Shown here in pieces: positions 35,900-44,678 of a stretch of 64,000 bases of DNA. Numbering within the stretch: the first letter of the stretch is position 1; every line of letters begins with the position of its first letter. The notes beneath the pieces were generated by a model. The model had not been told where the DNA came from and ran no database searches. It was given only the letters and a program-made list of their open reading frames with translations. Location of the stretch: positions 151,891-215,890 of the forward strand of contig JACBYF010000001.1 in NCBI GenBank assembly GCA_013415235.1, given 5' to 3'. Position numbers and translations under genes: made by a program. The DNA comes from Gemelliphila palaticanis. Lineage in GTDB: Bacteria; Bacillota; Bacilli; Staphylococcales; Gemellaceae.

Positions 35900-37276
35900 T
35901 TATATTATTTTTTCTAAATTTTGTCCAACTATTTCAAATTCTTCTACTGATAATGTTCTCATATCTAATATAATACTATTATCTTTTATTCTAGTTACCA
36001 CAGGTATTTCCATTTCTAGTAATCTTCTTTCTAATTCCGTAGCTGTTTTTTTACTATGAGTTAATTTTACAACTACGCTATCAAGATAGCTAGATGGATA
36101 ACTTCCTCCACCTACTTCTGCCTTATCTTCTAATATTTCTACTTCAAAGTTTAAGTGGTTTATTTTTTCAATAAATAATTTAGCTTTTTCTTGTAACTTT
36201 TCTTTAGACATAGATATCATATTTAATGTTGGTATATGCTCTAATGCTTGCTTCTCATCTAAATATAGTTTTAATGTTGCCTCTAAAGTTGCTATTGTCA
36301 TTTTATCAACTCTTAAAGCTCTTGTTAGCTGATTTTTTTTCATCAAATCTATATATTTTTTCTTACCTACTATTATACCCGCTTGAGGTCCTCCTAGTAA
36401 TTTATCTCCACTAAAAGTTACTACATCGATTCCACTGTCCAAAACTTCTTTAACTGTAGGTTCATAAGGAAGTCCATAAGGACGAAAATCTATAAGTTGA
36501 CCGCTTCCTAGATCATTTATTGATATTAAGTCATTTTCTTTAGCCAAAGTAGCTACTTCTTCATTAGTAACTTCTTTTGTAAATCCTAAAATTTTGTAAT
36601 TACTAGTATGAACTTTAAGAAGAACTCCTGTATTTTCATTTATTGCATTAGCATAGTCTTTAACATGAGTTTTATTCGTAGTTCCTATTTCGTGAACAAT
36701 TCCACCACTTAGCTTTATAATTTCAGGTATTCTAAAAGCGCCACCTATCTCGACCATTTCACCTCTGGAAACTACTATTTCCTTATCTTTTGATAGAGTA
36801 TTTAGTGCTAACATTACAGCTGCTGCATTGTTATTAACTACTAAAACATCTTCTGCTCCTGTTAATTTTTTTATTGTTTCATTTAGATGTGTATATCTGC
36901 TTCCACGAGATTTTTCTTCTATATTAAATTCTAAATTAGAATAGTTAAATGCTACATTTATTAGATTTTCTTGTACTTTTTTACTTAATAAACTTCTTCC
37001 TAAATTCGTATGAAGTATTGTACCAGTAGCGTTTATAACTCGTCTAAGTGAATTTTTATCTTGTTTTTGTAATTCTTTTGTCAATACTTCAACTATTTCT
37101 TCTAAACTAGGAACTTCAAAAAGTTGTTTGCTTAATATTTCTTTTTTTATATTGTTAATGCTAAGTTGTAAATTTTCTTTTATTATCTTTTCTGGATAAA
37201 GTTCTTGTAATTTTTTTACTTCATCTAGTTGTAATATTTTATTTATTTGTGGTATTTGCGATAATATTTTTTGCAT
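35900..37276 (-). CDS. selA: L-seryl-tRNA(Sec) selenium transferase SelA
   Basis: A 458-residue PLP enzyme that converts Ser-tRNA(Sec) to Sec-tRNA(Sec) with selenophosphate. The PLP-binding lysine lies in FSGDKLLGGPQAGIIVG; the N-terminal tRNA-binding region (SQIPQINKILQLDEVKKL) and the domain start VINATGTILHTNLGRS are typical. Full length. It is the last gene of the operon, 9 nt after the desulfurase. Confidence 0.97.
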   Translation of the reverse strand: MQKILSQIPQINKILQLDEVKKLQELYPEKIIKENLQLSINNIKKEILSKQLFEVPSLEEIVEVLTKELQKQDKNSLRRVINATGTILHTNLGRSLLSKKVQENLINVAFNYSNLEFNIEEKSRGSRYTHLNETIKKLTGAEDVLVVNNNAAAVMLALNTLSKDKEIVVSRGEMVEIGGAFRIPEIIKLSGGIVHEIGTTNKTHVKDYANAINENTGVLLKVHTSNYKILGFTKEVTNEEVATLAKENDLISINDLGSGQLIDFRPYGLPYEPTVKEVLDSGIDVVTFSGDKLLGGPQAGIIVGKKKYIDLMKKNQLTRALRVDKMTIATLEATLKLYLDEKQALEHIPTLNMISMSKEKLQEKAKLFIEKINHLNFEVEILEDKAEVGGGSYPSSYLDSVVVKLTHSKKTATELERRLLEMEIPVVTRIKDNSIILDMRTLSVEEFEIVGQNLEKII

Positions 37277-37285
37277 TTATCTCTC

Positions 37286-38437
37286 CTATATCTCACTAGC
37301 TATTTCTTTTATAGCATTTATTGCATAGTCAATTTCTTCTTCTGTGTTCATACTAGAAAATGAAAATCTTATAATACCTTGATTTTCCGTTCCAAAATGT
37401 TCATGCATTAAAGGTGCACAGTGAGTTCCAGCTCTAACTGCTATATTATATTGTTCAGCTAAAACTTCTGCAACATCACTTGAAGCTACTCCTTTAAAAT
37501 TGAATGATACTACTGCAGTTTTAGGTTTTGAAAAATCACCATAAAAAGTTATTTGTTCAATGTCTTTTAATTCTGAATAAAATTTATTAGCGAATTGAAT
37601 TTGTTTTTTGTATAGGTTGTTTATACCTTTTTCTTCTATATAAGATATCCCTGCTGATAAACCTGCTATACTCGGAGTATTATGTGTTCCCGCTTCTAAT
37701 TTTGCAGGATACTCATTTGGTTGATCTTTTTCAAATGTTTTTACACCACTACCACCAACGTTGTAACTTTCTATATCTAAATTTTTATTTACTATACAAA
37801 GTCCACCTACACCTTGTGGCGCAAATAAACTTTTATGTCCCGTAAAGCAATATAAGTCTATCCCTAAATCTTCTAGTTTAGTTTCAATAACTCCTGCAGC
37901 TTGTGAACCATCTACTAAAACTAAAATGTTATGTTTTTTACATATTGCCACTACTTTTTTTAAATCTACTATGTTCCCTGTTACATTTGAACCTTGAGTA
38001 ATAGCTAAAAGTTTAGTATTAGTTTTTATATTGTCTTCTATTTCGTCATATTTAACTATTCCGTAATCATCACTATCTACAATACTATATTCTACATCTT
38101 TATTTTTTGCTAATTGATATATAGGACGTAATACAGAATTATGCTCCATTTTAGTAGTTATAACATGATCTCCTGCTTTTAAAATTCCTTTTATAGCTAT
38201 GTTAAGAGCTTCTGTAGAGTTGTTTGTGAATATTACATATTTTTCATCTGACATTCCAAAAAAATTTGCTACCTTTTTTCTAGCTTTATATATTTCTAAA
38301 AATGCATTGTTAGCTTCTTTATAACTACCCCTAGATGGATTTGCAAAATTGTTAGATGTCAGTACTTCGTAAACTTTGTCTGCTACTTTCTTTGGTTTTT
38401 TTAATGACGTTGCTCCATAATCAAAATAGTATGACAT
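37286..38437 (-). CDS. Cysteine desulfurase-family protein, probable selenium donor
   Basis: A 383-residue class-V aminotransferase-fold enzyme. It has the PLP Lys in FTGHKSLFAPQGVGG, the cofactor His region LVDGSQAAGVIE, and the catalytic Cys in VRAGTHCAPLMHEHFG. It resembles the small family of desulfurases (type II-like) found beside selD in Firmicutes. There it likely mobilises selenium from selenocysteine or supplies Se for selenophosphate synthesis. Its place between selB and selA, with gaps of 9 and 15 nt, supports that. Confidence 0.9.
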   Translation of the reverse strand: MSYYFDYGATSLKKPKKVADKVYEVLTSNNFANPSRGSYKEANNAFLEIYKARKKVANFFGMSDEKYVIFTNNSTEALNIAIKGILKAGDHVITTKMEHNSVLRPIYQLAKNKDVEYSIVDSDDYGIVKYDEIEDNIKTNTKLLAITQGSNVTGNIVDLKKVVAICKKHNILVLVDGSQAAGVIETKLEDLGIDLYCFTGHKSLFAPQGVGGLCIVNKNLDIESYNVGGSGVKTFEKDQPNEYPAKLEAGTHNTPSIAGLSAGISYIEEKGINNLYKKQIQFANKFYSELKDIEQITFYGDFSKPKTAVVSFNFKGVASSDVAEVLAEQYNIAVRAGTHCAPLMHEHFGTENQGIIRFSFSSMNTEEEIDYAINAIKEIASEI

Positions 38438-38452
38438 AAAATCTCCTTAATA

Positions 38453-40333
38453 TTATTTTTTATCTAATATTCTATAATTTTCTACTCTCTTAGTTAGCCC
38501 TTGTTTATCCATATATTCTAGTATTGCCATAGAATATTTTCTACTTGATCCTGTCAAATCTCTAAATTCTGCTAAAGTTAACTGCTCATTTTTTGTAAAA
38601 TGTGATTCTACTTTTCTTACAGCTTCTTCATAAACGTTATAGTGTAAAACTATATCATCGTCTAGTTTTACAACTGTATTACCTACTAGCGATTCCAGTA
38701 CTTCTATAGTAGGTTTTACTCCTTTTGTTAAATCTTTAATTGTAGGCGGAGTAAATTTACTATCTAATAATTGTTTCTCAATACGATTTTTTTCTTGTAA
38801 CTGTTTGTTATCATATTTTATAGAAAAGTCTTTTAGTGAAACATAATTTTTTTCTATTTTTATTAACTCATTACTAATTAATAAATCTAAAAATTGATTA
38901 ATTTCTTTATTGTTTAACTTTATTTTAGAAACCAATTCTACTTTAGGTATACCTACTTTTAGTCTATTACGTTTGTGATAATCTTCAATAACATTAATAA
39001 TTTTTTCTTTTATATCATCATATTTTTTATAGTGAATATAACTATTTTCTACATTTAAAACTGAATTTTTCTCTAATAGTTCATTTATATGTTCTAAAAT
39101 TAAATCTTTATCTTTTTCTAATGTTTTTGAAATTTCTTCAGATGATATTAAATATTCATTAGCAGATAATAGATAGTTTTCTATAATATCAGATAAACTT
39201 CCTTTAGCTTGAACTTTTAGATTATCTAATATTTCAGCTTTAAATCTACTATGTTTTTGAGGACTGCTATCAAGTACTACTCCTCCTCCTATAGTTATCA
39301 TCGGAGAATAAGTTCTTATAATAAATTTATCGTAATTTTTAATAGCTATTTCTTCTTCAAGTCTTAATTGAACAAAGCCTGTTTCACCAGAAGATATTTT
39401 ATCAACTCCAAGTGGTACTACCCTAGCCATTACTTCTGTTGTTCCTGTATAAAATCTAACTCTATCCCAAAGTTCCAAGTTGGCTACGTCATCTTTTATT
39501 AATTTAATTTCTGTATCTAACATATAAGTTTTTGTTAAAGAGTTCGGTGTAGCTAAAGTACATCCTCTGCTAACTTCATCTATTCTTACATTATTCAAAT
39601 TAATAGCCGTTCTTTGCCCAGAATACGCAGTTTGAACGTCTTTTTCATGAACCTGAATATTTCTAACTTTTGTTTTTATTCCCTTTGGATATACTAAAAG
39701 TTCATCTCCTATAGAAATTGTTCCTTCGGTAAGTGTTCCGGTAACTACTGTGCCAAAACCTTTAACTTGAAAAGTTCTATCTATATTAAGTCTCGCATTT
39801 TTACTAGCTTGTTCTTTCTCTATTAAATCAGTTTTTTTATCTATTTCTAATAATAATTGATCGATACCTTTTTTACTAATAGAGTCTACTTCTATAATAG
39901 GGCTATCTTTTAATGGTGTATCTTCAATAAATGTTAATATTTCTTCTTTAACTAATTCACGATATTCTTCTTCTACTAGATCAATTTTAGTCATTACTAT
40001 TATGTAGTTTTCTATTCCTAAAAGTGATAATATATCTATATGTTCTTTAGTTTGTGGCATTATACCTTCTCTTGAATCTATTAATAGTAATACTAGGTTT
40101 ATACCACTAACACCTGCTAACATATTTTTTATAAACTTTTCGTGACCTGGAACGTCTACAACTCCACATCTTTTTCCACTAGGTAAGTCAAAATAAGCAA
40201 AACCTAGATTTATAGACATTCCTCTCTCTTTTTCTTCAGCTGTCGTATCAGTTTCAATACCACTAAGCGCTTTTATTAGTGTAGTCTTTCCGTGATCTAT
40301 GTGTCCAGCTGTCCCAATTATTACATTACGCAT
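38453..40333 (-). CDS. selB: Selenocysteine-specific elongation factor SelB
   Basis: A 626-residue translational GTPase. G1 is GTAGHIDHGKTTL, G3 is DVPGHEKF, G4 is MTKIDL. Domains II and III follow, and then C-terminal winged helices (last LAEFRDLTGSSRKYSMAILEYMD) that bind the SECIS hairpin. SelB delivers Sec-tRNA(Sec) to UGA. It lies 16 nt after the DUF3343 gene. All domains needed for SECIS reading are present. Confidence 0.97.
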   Translation of the reverse strand: MRNVIIGTAGHIDHGKTTLIKALSGIETDTTAEEKERGMSINLGFAYFDLPSGKRCGVVDVPGHEKFIKNMLAGVSGINLVLLLIDSREGIMPQTKEHIDILSLLGIENYIIVMTKIDLVEEEYRELVKEEILTFIEDTPLKDSPIIEVDSISKKGIDQLLLEIDKKTDLIEKEQASKNARLNIDRTFQVKGFGTVVTGTLTEGTISIGDELLVYPKGIKTKVRNIQVHEKDVQTAYSGQRTAINLNNVRIDEVSRGCTLATPNSLTKTYMLDTEIKLIKDDVANLELWDRVRFYTGTTEVMARVVPLGVDKISSGETGFVQLRLEEEIAIKNYDKFIIRTYSPMITIGGGVVLDSSPQKHSRFKAEILDNLKVQAKGSLSDIIENYLLSANEYLISSEEISKTLEKDKDLILEHINELLEKNSVLNVENSYIHYKKYDDIKEKIINVIEDYHKRNRLKVGIPKVELVSKIKLNNKEINQFLDLLISNELIKIEKNYVSLKDFSIKYDNKQLQEKNRIEKQLLDSKFTPPTIKDLTKGVKPTIEVLESLVGNTVVKLDDDIVLHYNVYEEAVRKVESHFTKNEQLTLAEFRDLTGSSRKYSMAILEYMDKQGLTKRVENYRILDKK

Positions 40334-40349
40334 ATCTTCAACTCTCTTT

Positions 40350-40622
40350 TTATTTATTTATTTCACAAAGCAATTCAACTTCTCTCTTTATACCCTTCTT
40401 GGTAGAGTAGTATAGTGCTTTATAATTAACATTTTCTTCATCTAAGTTTTTTAATAAATTAGCGTAGTTCTCCCAATTTGTTTTCATCATAAAACCACAG
40501 CCTAACGTTATACTTGGATGTGTAGGTATTAAACTAGCTTCTAAGTTTCTTTCTAAGCAAACATTGTCTGCTTTTATAGAATCGTGTGTACTATGAAAAA
40601 CTATTAATCCTTCTTCTATCAT
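40350..40622 (-). CDS. DUF3343 protein (putative Se/S carrier)
   Basis: A 90-residue protein with a ferredoxin-like profile. It has VFHSTHDSIKADNVC near the N-terminus and SITLGCGFMM, the two conserved cysteine-bearing positions of the DUF3343/'putative Se/S carrier-like' family. This family is regularly encoded between yedF and selenium genes. Its suggested role is to carry selenium or sulfur, unproven. Confidence 0.82.
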   Translation of the reverse strand: MIEEGLIVFHSTHDSIKADNVCLERNLEASLIPTHPSITLGCGFMMKTNWENYANLLKNLDEENVNYKALYYSTKKGIKREVELLCEINK

Positions 40623-40631
40623 TAAAATCTC

Positions 40632-41432
40632 CTAAGGTCTTATTATTCTATTAGCTTTTCTCATATCTTCAACTATGAAATACATATTAGTAGGATTTCC
40701 TACAGCTAAATCTATATTATGATAATCTATACACGCACCGCAGCAAACAATTTCTACACCATTATTCTCAAGCTCTCTTAACTCATCTAACACATGGCTT
40801 CTATTTCTATCTACTAATTCTCCACCATCATTGTAGAAAATAATTTTTTTAGGTAGTTCTTCTTGTTCTGTTAAAGCATATAAGTATGCTTTAATTAATC
40901 TTTTTCCTAGTTCTTCACTACCGTGACCCATTATTTTTTTATTTATTACTACTATATAACTTTCATCAAACTTCTGTACTGGCTTTTCTTGTTCAAGTTC
41001 ATTATTTAATTTTTCTATTGATACGCTATAATGATCTTCCTTTTGTAGTTTTTCAAAGTTATAATTATTTTTCTTAGCAAATTCTTCTAGTTTGTCTACA
41101 TTTGATTCATCTTTTACAAGTATTTCAACTTTACTTTCTTTTTCTAAAACACGTTTAGCTTGCGTTACTGGTATTACACATTTGTCATTTAATGTATCTA
41201 TGACATTGTCTTTTGCTAAATCATTTTTTGAAATAACTACTTCATAATTACTTCCTACTTCTGTTACTGCTATGTTGTATGATAATTGTTTTGCTAGTTT
41301 ATCCAAATTTTGTGTAGCTATAAAATTGTCTACTGTAGTTTCTACCGTTTCGTATTCTTCTAAAAGTTTTTTTGTTTTAACTACAGGAATAGGACAAGCA
41401 AGCCCTGTAGCATCAAGTTTAAATTTTTTCAT
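40632..41432 (-). CDS. yedF: Selenium metabolism protein YedF (TusA-DsrE fusion)
   Basis: A 266-residue protein. The N-terminal TusA/SirA-like domain has the persulfide-carrying motif LACPIPVVKTK; a middle region partly repeats a TusA-like sequence (DKCVIPVTQAKRVLEKES); the C-terminal DsrE-like domain has MGHGSEELGKRL and VCCGACID. It is the standard form of the YedF family found beside selD. Likely a selenium/sulfur trafficking protein. Confidence 0.88.
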   Translation of the reverse strand: MKKFKLDATGLACPIPVVKTKKLLEEYETVETTVDNFIATQNLDKLAKQLSYNIAVTEVGSNYEVVISKNDLAKDNVIDTLNDKCVIPVTQAKRVLEKESKVEILVKDESNVDKLEEFAKKNNYNFEKLQKEDHYSVSIEKLNNELEQEKPVQKFDESYIVVINKKIMGHGSEELGKRLIKAYLYALTEQEELPKKIIFYNDGGELVDRNRSHVLDELRELENNGVEIVCCGACIDYHNIDLAVGNPTNMYFIVEDMRKANRIIRP

Positions 41433-41454
41433 ATCTTTTCTCCGTAAAATTATA

Positions 41455-42480
41455 TTATATTACATATACATCTTTTTCTTTTTTAGAAATAACTTTTCCT
41501 ACTATTGCACTCTTTATTTCTAATTTATTTAATTTTTCAAGTATTTCTTCTGCATACTCATTAGGAAGACTTATTAGTAAACCCCCTGATGTTTGAGGAT
41601 CATAAAGTATTTCTTCTAAACCAAAATCATTAACTTCAAATTCTATTTTATTTTCTAAATGATTTCTATTTAACTGTCCTCCTGATGTTATTATAAAATT
41701 GTTTGCACATTCATGAGCTTCAGGTAACATAGGAATATTTTTTGAATATATTTCTGCTGAGTAATTTTTATCTAACATTTCTACCAAATGTCCTAAAAAA
41801 CCAAAACCAGTTATATCTGTACAACTATTAACAGGATAATCCTTCATAATTTCTGCTGCATACTTGTTAAGTGTTGTCATTTGTTTTACACATTGTTTAA
41901 AACTCTCTTCGCTACACTCTTTTAACATATGTGCTGAGTTTATAATACTTACTCCTAAAGGTTTAGTTACTATTAGTGCATCTCCTTCTTTGCAACTATT
42001 ATTCATTAATATTTTTTCAGGGTGAATAACTCCGGTAACTGACAATCCATATTTAGGAGTAGCATCATGTATTGAATGACCACCAGCTAAGACCCCTCCT
42101 GCTTCATGAACTTTCTCTGCTCCTCCTTTTAGTATTTGATGTAGTATTTCCATGTCTATACTTTCTGGAAAAGCAACTATATTAAGAGCAGAAATGACTT
42201 CTCCACCCATTGCATAAACATCACTTAAGGCATTTGTTGCTGCTATCTGCCCGTATAAATATGGATCGTTTATCATAGTTGTAAAGAAGTCTAACGTCTG
42301 AATTATAGCTTTATCATCTGATATTTTATAAACTGCTGCATCATCAGATGATTCATAACCTACTATTAAGTTAGAATCTTCTTTTTTAGGTAAATCATTT
42401 AGTAGATTAGATAGTGCTCCCGGCCCTATTTTAGAGTTTCAACCTCCACACACAATCATATTTAAATTTTTACTAGTCAT
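41455..42480 (-). CDS. selD: Selenide, water dikinase SelD, itself a selenoprotein (in-frame UGA)
   Basis: A 341-residue selenophosphate synthetase when the TGA at 42439-42441 is read as selenocysteine. The start reads MTSKNLNMIVCGG-U-NSKIGPG: Sec is residue 14, three positions before the catalytic lysine, where Cys or Sec stands in all SelD proteins. After it come SSDDAAVY, TLDFFT and NDPYLYGQIAATNALSDVYAMGG, all hallmark SelD motifs. The ATG at 42480 has GGAG 7 nt upstream. A conventional search would report only the part starting at 42276 and lose the active site. It is first in the selenium operon, so selenium can feed back on it. Confidence 0.95.
42408..42441 (-). promoter_or_regulatory. 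Candidate bacterial SECIS hairpin after the selD UGA
   Basis: Ten nt after the UGA the mRNA can fold AUAG-G-GC with GC-A-CUAU around a CGGGA loop (loop at positions 17-21 after the UGA). Distance and G-rich apical loop suit bacterial SECIS elements; the stem is short and was judged by eye. Confidence 0.45.
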
Positions 42481-42511
42481 TTTCATACTCCTTTCTTTTG
42501 TAATCACTTTT

Positions 42512-42540
42512 ATTATACTATTATTTTAAAATAGTAACAA
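42512..42540 (-). promoter_or_regulatory. Promoter of the selenium operon
   Basis: On the minus strand TTGTTA (42535-42540), 17 nt, TATAAT (42512-42517). The sequence ATATAACATGTTGTTAC overlapping the -35 shares ATATAACA with the palindrome at the yedE promoter, with the second half displaced by one base. Confidence 0.75.
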
Positions 42541-42561
42541 CATGTTATATAAAAATAAAAA

Positions 42562-42598
42562 GTGATATGTATAACTTTTTCAAGTATATACATATCAC
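42562..42598 (-). terminator. Terminator of the CAP-domain gene
   Basis: GTGATATGTATA (42562-42573) pairs with TATACATATCAC (42587-42598), followed on the minus strand by TTTTTATTTTTATAT. Confidence 0.88.
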
Positions 42599-42620
42599 CT
42601 AGTAATATTACTATTATATA

Positions 42621-43817
42621 TTATTTACTGAATATTTGTACCCCGTAGTACATTCCATTTTGTTTAACTACTTTTATTGATACTTTTGTATATTCATCGC
42701 TTAACATGTTTTTGTTGTGAGCTGGTGAGTTTTTCCAGAATTTCATTAATGATTCTAGTCTAGATCCGTAAGAAACATTTTCTCCTAATTTTGCTCTGAT
42801 TGCTGCTGGGAAAGCTGTAGAGAAACTTGAGCCATCTAATCTAAGATGTAACGACATACCTGTTCTTCCACTAGCTGCTAAAGCAGCAAACTCATTAGCT
42901 CTAACTAATGTACCTTCAGATAAACTATTATCCACTGATAAAGGAGTTTTCCCGTTTGCTATTCTATGTTTATTAAGTTGATCGATAAGAATATTTGCAT
43001 CGCTACTACTATTAGCTAAATTAGGGTTTGAGGCATTGTTTACAGTAGCTGCTTTTTCCCATGCATCTGCTTGTGCATCTTCTACTTTTTTAGCTACTTC
43101 TGCCGGCTTAACATCTTCTTTAGAAAGTGAAACATTAGGTTGTGCATCTACTGATCTACTTTCATTTACTGCTACTGGTTTATTCAATTCTGAAGCTGCT
43201 TTTTCCCATGCATCTGCTTGTGCATCTTCTACTTTTTTAGCTTCTTCTGCTACACTAGTTCCTTTAACAACTTCTGAAGTTGGATTAATTTCTTCTTTTT
43301 TGTCTTTTGATTCTATGTCTGATTTATCTGCTAAATCATTTTTCAACTCGTTAGTAGAATCAAGATCTTTAATTTCTATAACAGGATTTTTTTCAACATC
43401 ATAACTGACTATAGCTACAACATTGAAACCTTTTATAACCCCTTTTACTTCCAATTTTTCTCTAACTATATCTGTTTTAGGAAGTATTTTTTTCCCAGGT
43501 ATAACTTGCTTTTGTTCTGCTATATCCAATTCAAAACTTACAGATTCACCTTTATTTAATTCACTATGCTTAAATACGAAAGTCTGATTATTACTAACAT
43601 TAACTCTAACTGCCATATTCGTTACATCTTGAATAGCTGTAACTACTAAATAGTTTTTACCTTCAAAACTTTGTATTTGCGTTAATATATTACTATCTTC
43701 TGAATTAACTGTTATAGTAGGAGCCTCTGTTGCCTTAGTTATGTCTATACTGTTTAAATTTGAAAATAATAACGTACACGCTAAAAAACCACTTGTTATT
43801 TTTATAGCTCTTTTCAT
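42621..43817 (-). CDS. Secreted CAP/SCP-domain protein with internal duplication
   Basis: A 398-residue protein. It has a signal peptide (ITSGFLACTLLFSNL), then a beta-rich domain of ~110 residues, a charged linker, and a C-terminal CAP domain (LIDQLNKHRIANGKTPL ... SPAHNKNMLSDEY). The 15-residue segment KKVEDAQADAWEKAA occurs twice about 65 residues apart. Bacterial CAP proteins are secreted, some bind cell wall or lipids. No sortase signal is present. An imperfect WalR-like site lies upstream. Confidence 0.85.
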   Translation of the reverse strand: MKRAIKITSGFLACTLLFSNLNSIDITKATEAPTITVNSEDSNILTQIQSFEGKNYLVVTAIQDVTNMAVRVNVSNNQTFVFKHSELNKGESVSFELDIAEQKQVIPGKKILPKTDIVREKLEVKGVIKGFNVVAIVSYDVEKNPVIEIKDLDSTNELKNDLADKSDIESKDKKEEINPTSEVVKGTSVAEEAKKVEDAQADAWEKAASELNKPVAVNESRSVDAQPNVSLSKEDVKPAEVAKKVEDAQADAWEKAATVNNASNPNLANSSSDANILIDQLNKHRIANGKTPLSVDNSLSEGTLVRANEFAALAASGRTGMSLHLRLDGSSFSTAFPAAIRAKLGENVSYGSRLESLMKFWKNSPAHNKNMLSDEYTKVSIKVVKQNGMYYGVQIFSK

Positions 43818-43939
43818 AATTCAATACCTTTCTCCAATTATTTTATTTATACACATAATAAATTATATTATAGCATTTTATCTTTTTCAATATTTGTAAC
43901 AATAATGAAATATTATTTAATAATATTGTAATAATAATT

Positions 43940-44665
43940 TTAATCAAAAAAACTAATTTGTTTATTTTCTTTTAAGTTTTTTATCTCATCTATATCATCA
44001 TAAGTACCGAATATAAAGCCATCTAAATTATTATTAGGATTAAACTCTTTTATAGCTTCTTTAGCAAGATTATCTGCTAATTCATTTAGTTCTACTCCAC
44101 TGTGAGCTTTTACTTTAACAAAATGAACATTTATTTTTTTCATTATTTCTCTAGCAAATATAGCATAGTTCTTAGTATATTCTAAATTAGTTTTCCAATC
44201 TCCAGTAGCCCAACTTTCTATACCTGCATAATCATAATATATAGTTATCTCATTAATATTATTTTCTAGACAATAACTTAAAACATATTTTACAGCTTCT
44301 ATTTCTCCTGCAACATTCCTTAACTCTCTTATATCCTCTTTATTCCCTGATATTTTTTTTGTTATTTTTTTATCTTTAATTACTATAACTATACCAGAAC
44401 CATAAATTTTCTTTTCATTATCATAACTTCCATCAATATAAGCGTAATTTTCAACATTTAAATTATGTGAGTTAAAAGGCTTTTCACTATTTTTTTTATT
44501 ATTGTTATAGTTTATATCATTTTCTAAAAATAATCTAGCATCCTCTAATGTTTGAAAACTTTTATATACTGCACCTTTATATCCCATAACCTGCATTTTG
44601 CATTCATCCCATGTATTGTATATACCTGGAATTTTTCCTACCTTAACTGCATAATACTTCGACAT
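43940..44665 (-). CDS. Ribonuclease H1-like protein with viroplasmin/RHBD domain
   Basis: A 241-residue protein. The N-terminal hybrid-binding (viroplasmin) domain reads YYAVKVGKIPGIYNTWDEC ... AVYKSFQTLEDARLFL; the C-terminal RNase H domain has catalytic acids in AYIDGSYDNE, NVAGEIEAVKYVL and IYYDYAGIE, with VKAHSGVELNELAD. It removes RNA from RNA-DNA hybrids. It lies 13 nt after tmcAL. Confidence 0.9.
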   Translation of the reverse strand: MSKYYAVKVGKIPGIYNTWDECKMQVMGYKGAVYKSFQTLEDARLFLENDINYNNNKKNSEKPFNSHNLNVENYAYIDGSYDNEKKIYGSGIVIVIKDKKITKKISGNKEDIRELRNVAGEIEAVKYVLSYCLENNINEITIYYDYAGIESWATGDWKTNLEYTKNYAIFAREIMKKINVHFVKVKAHSGVELNELADNLAKEAIKEFNPNNNLDGFIFGTYDDIDEIKNLKENKQISFFD

Positions 44666-44678
44666 AAAATTATCACTC

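Noticed and set aside
41455..42480. selD read as a pseudogene or frameshifted gene because of an internal stop
   Set aside because: The frame is continuous, the stop is TGA exactly at the catalytic residue, and the selenocysteine machinery is present.
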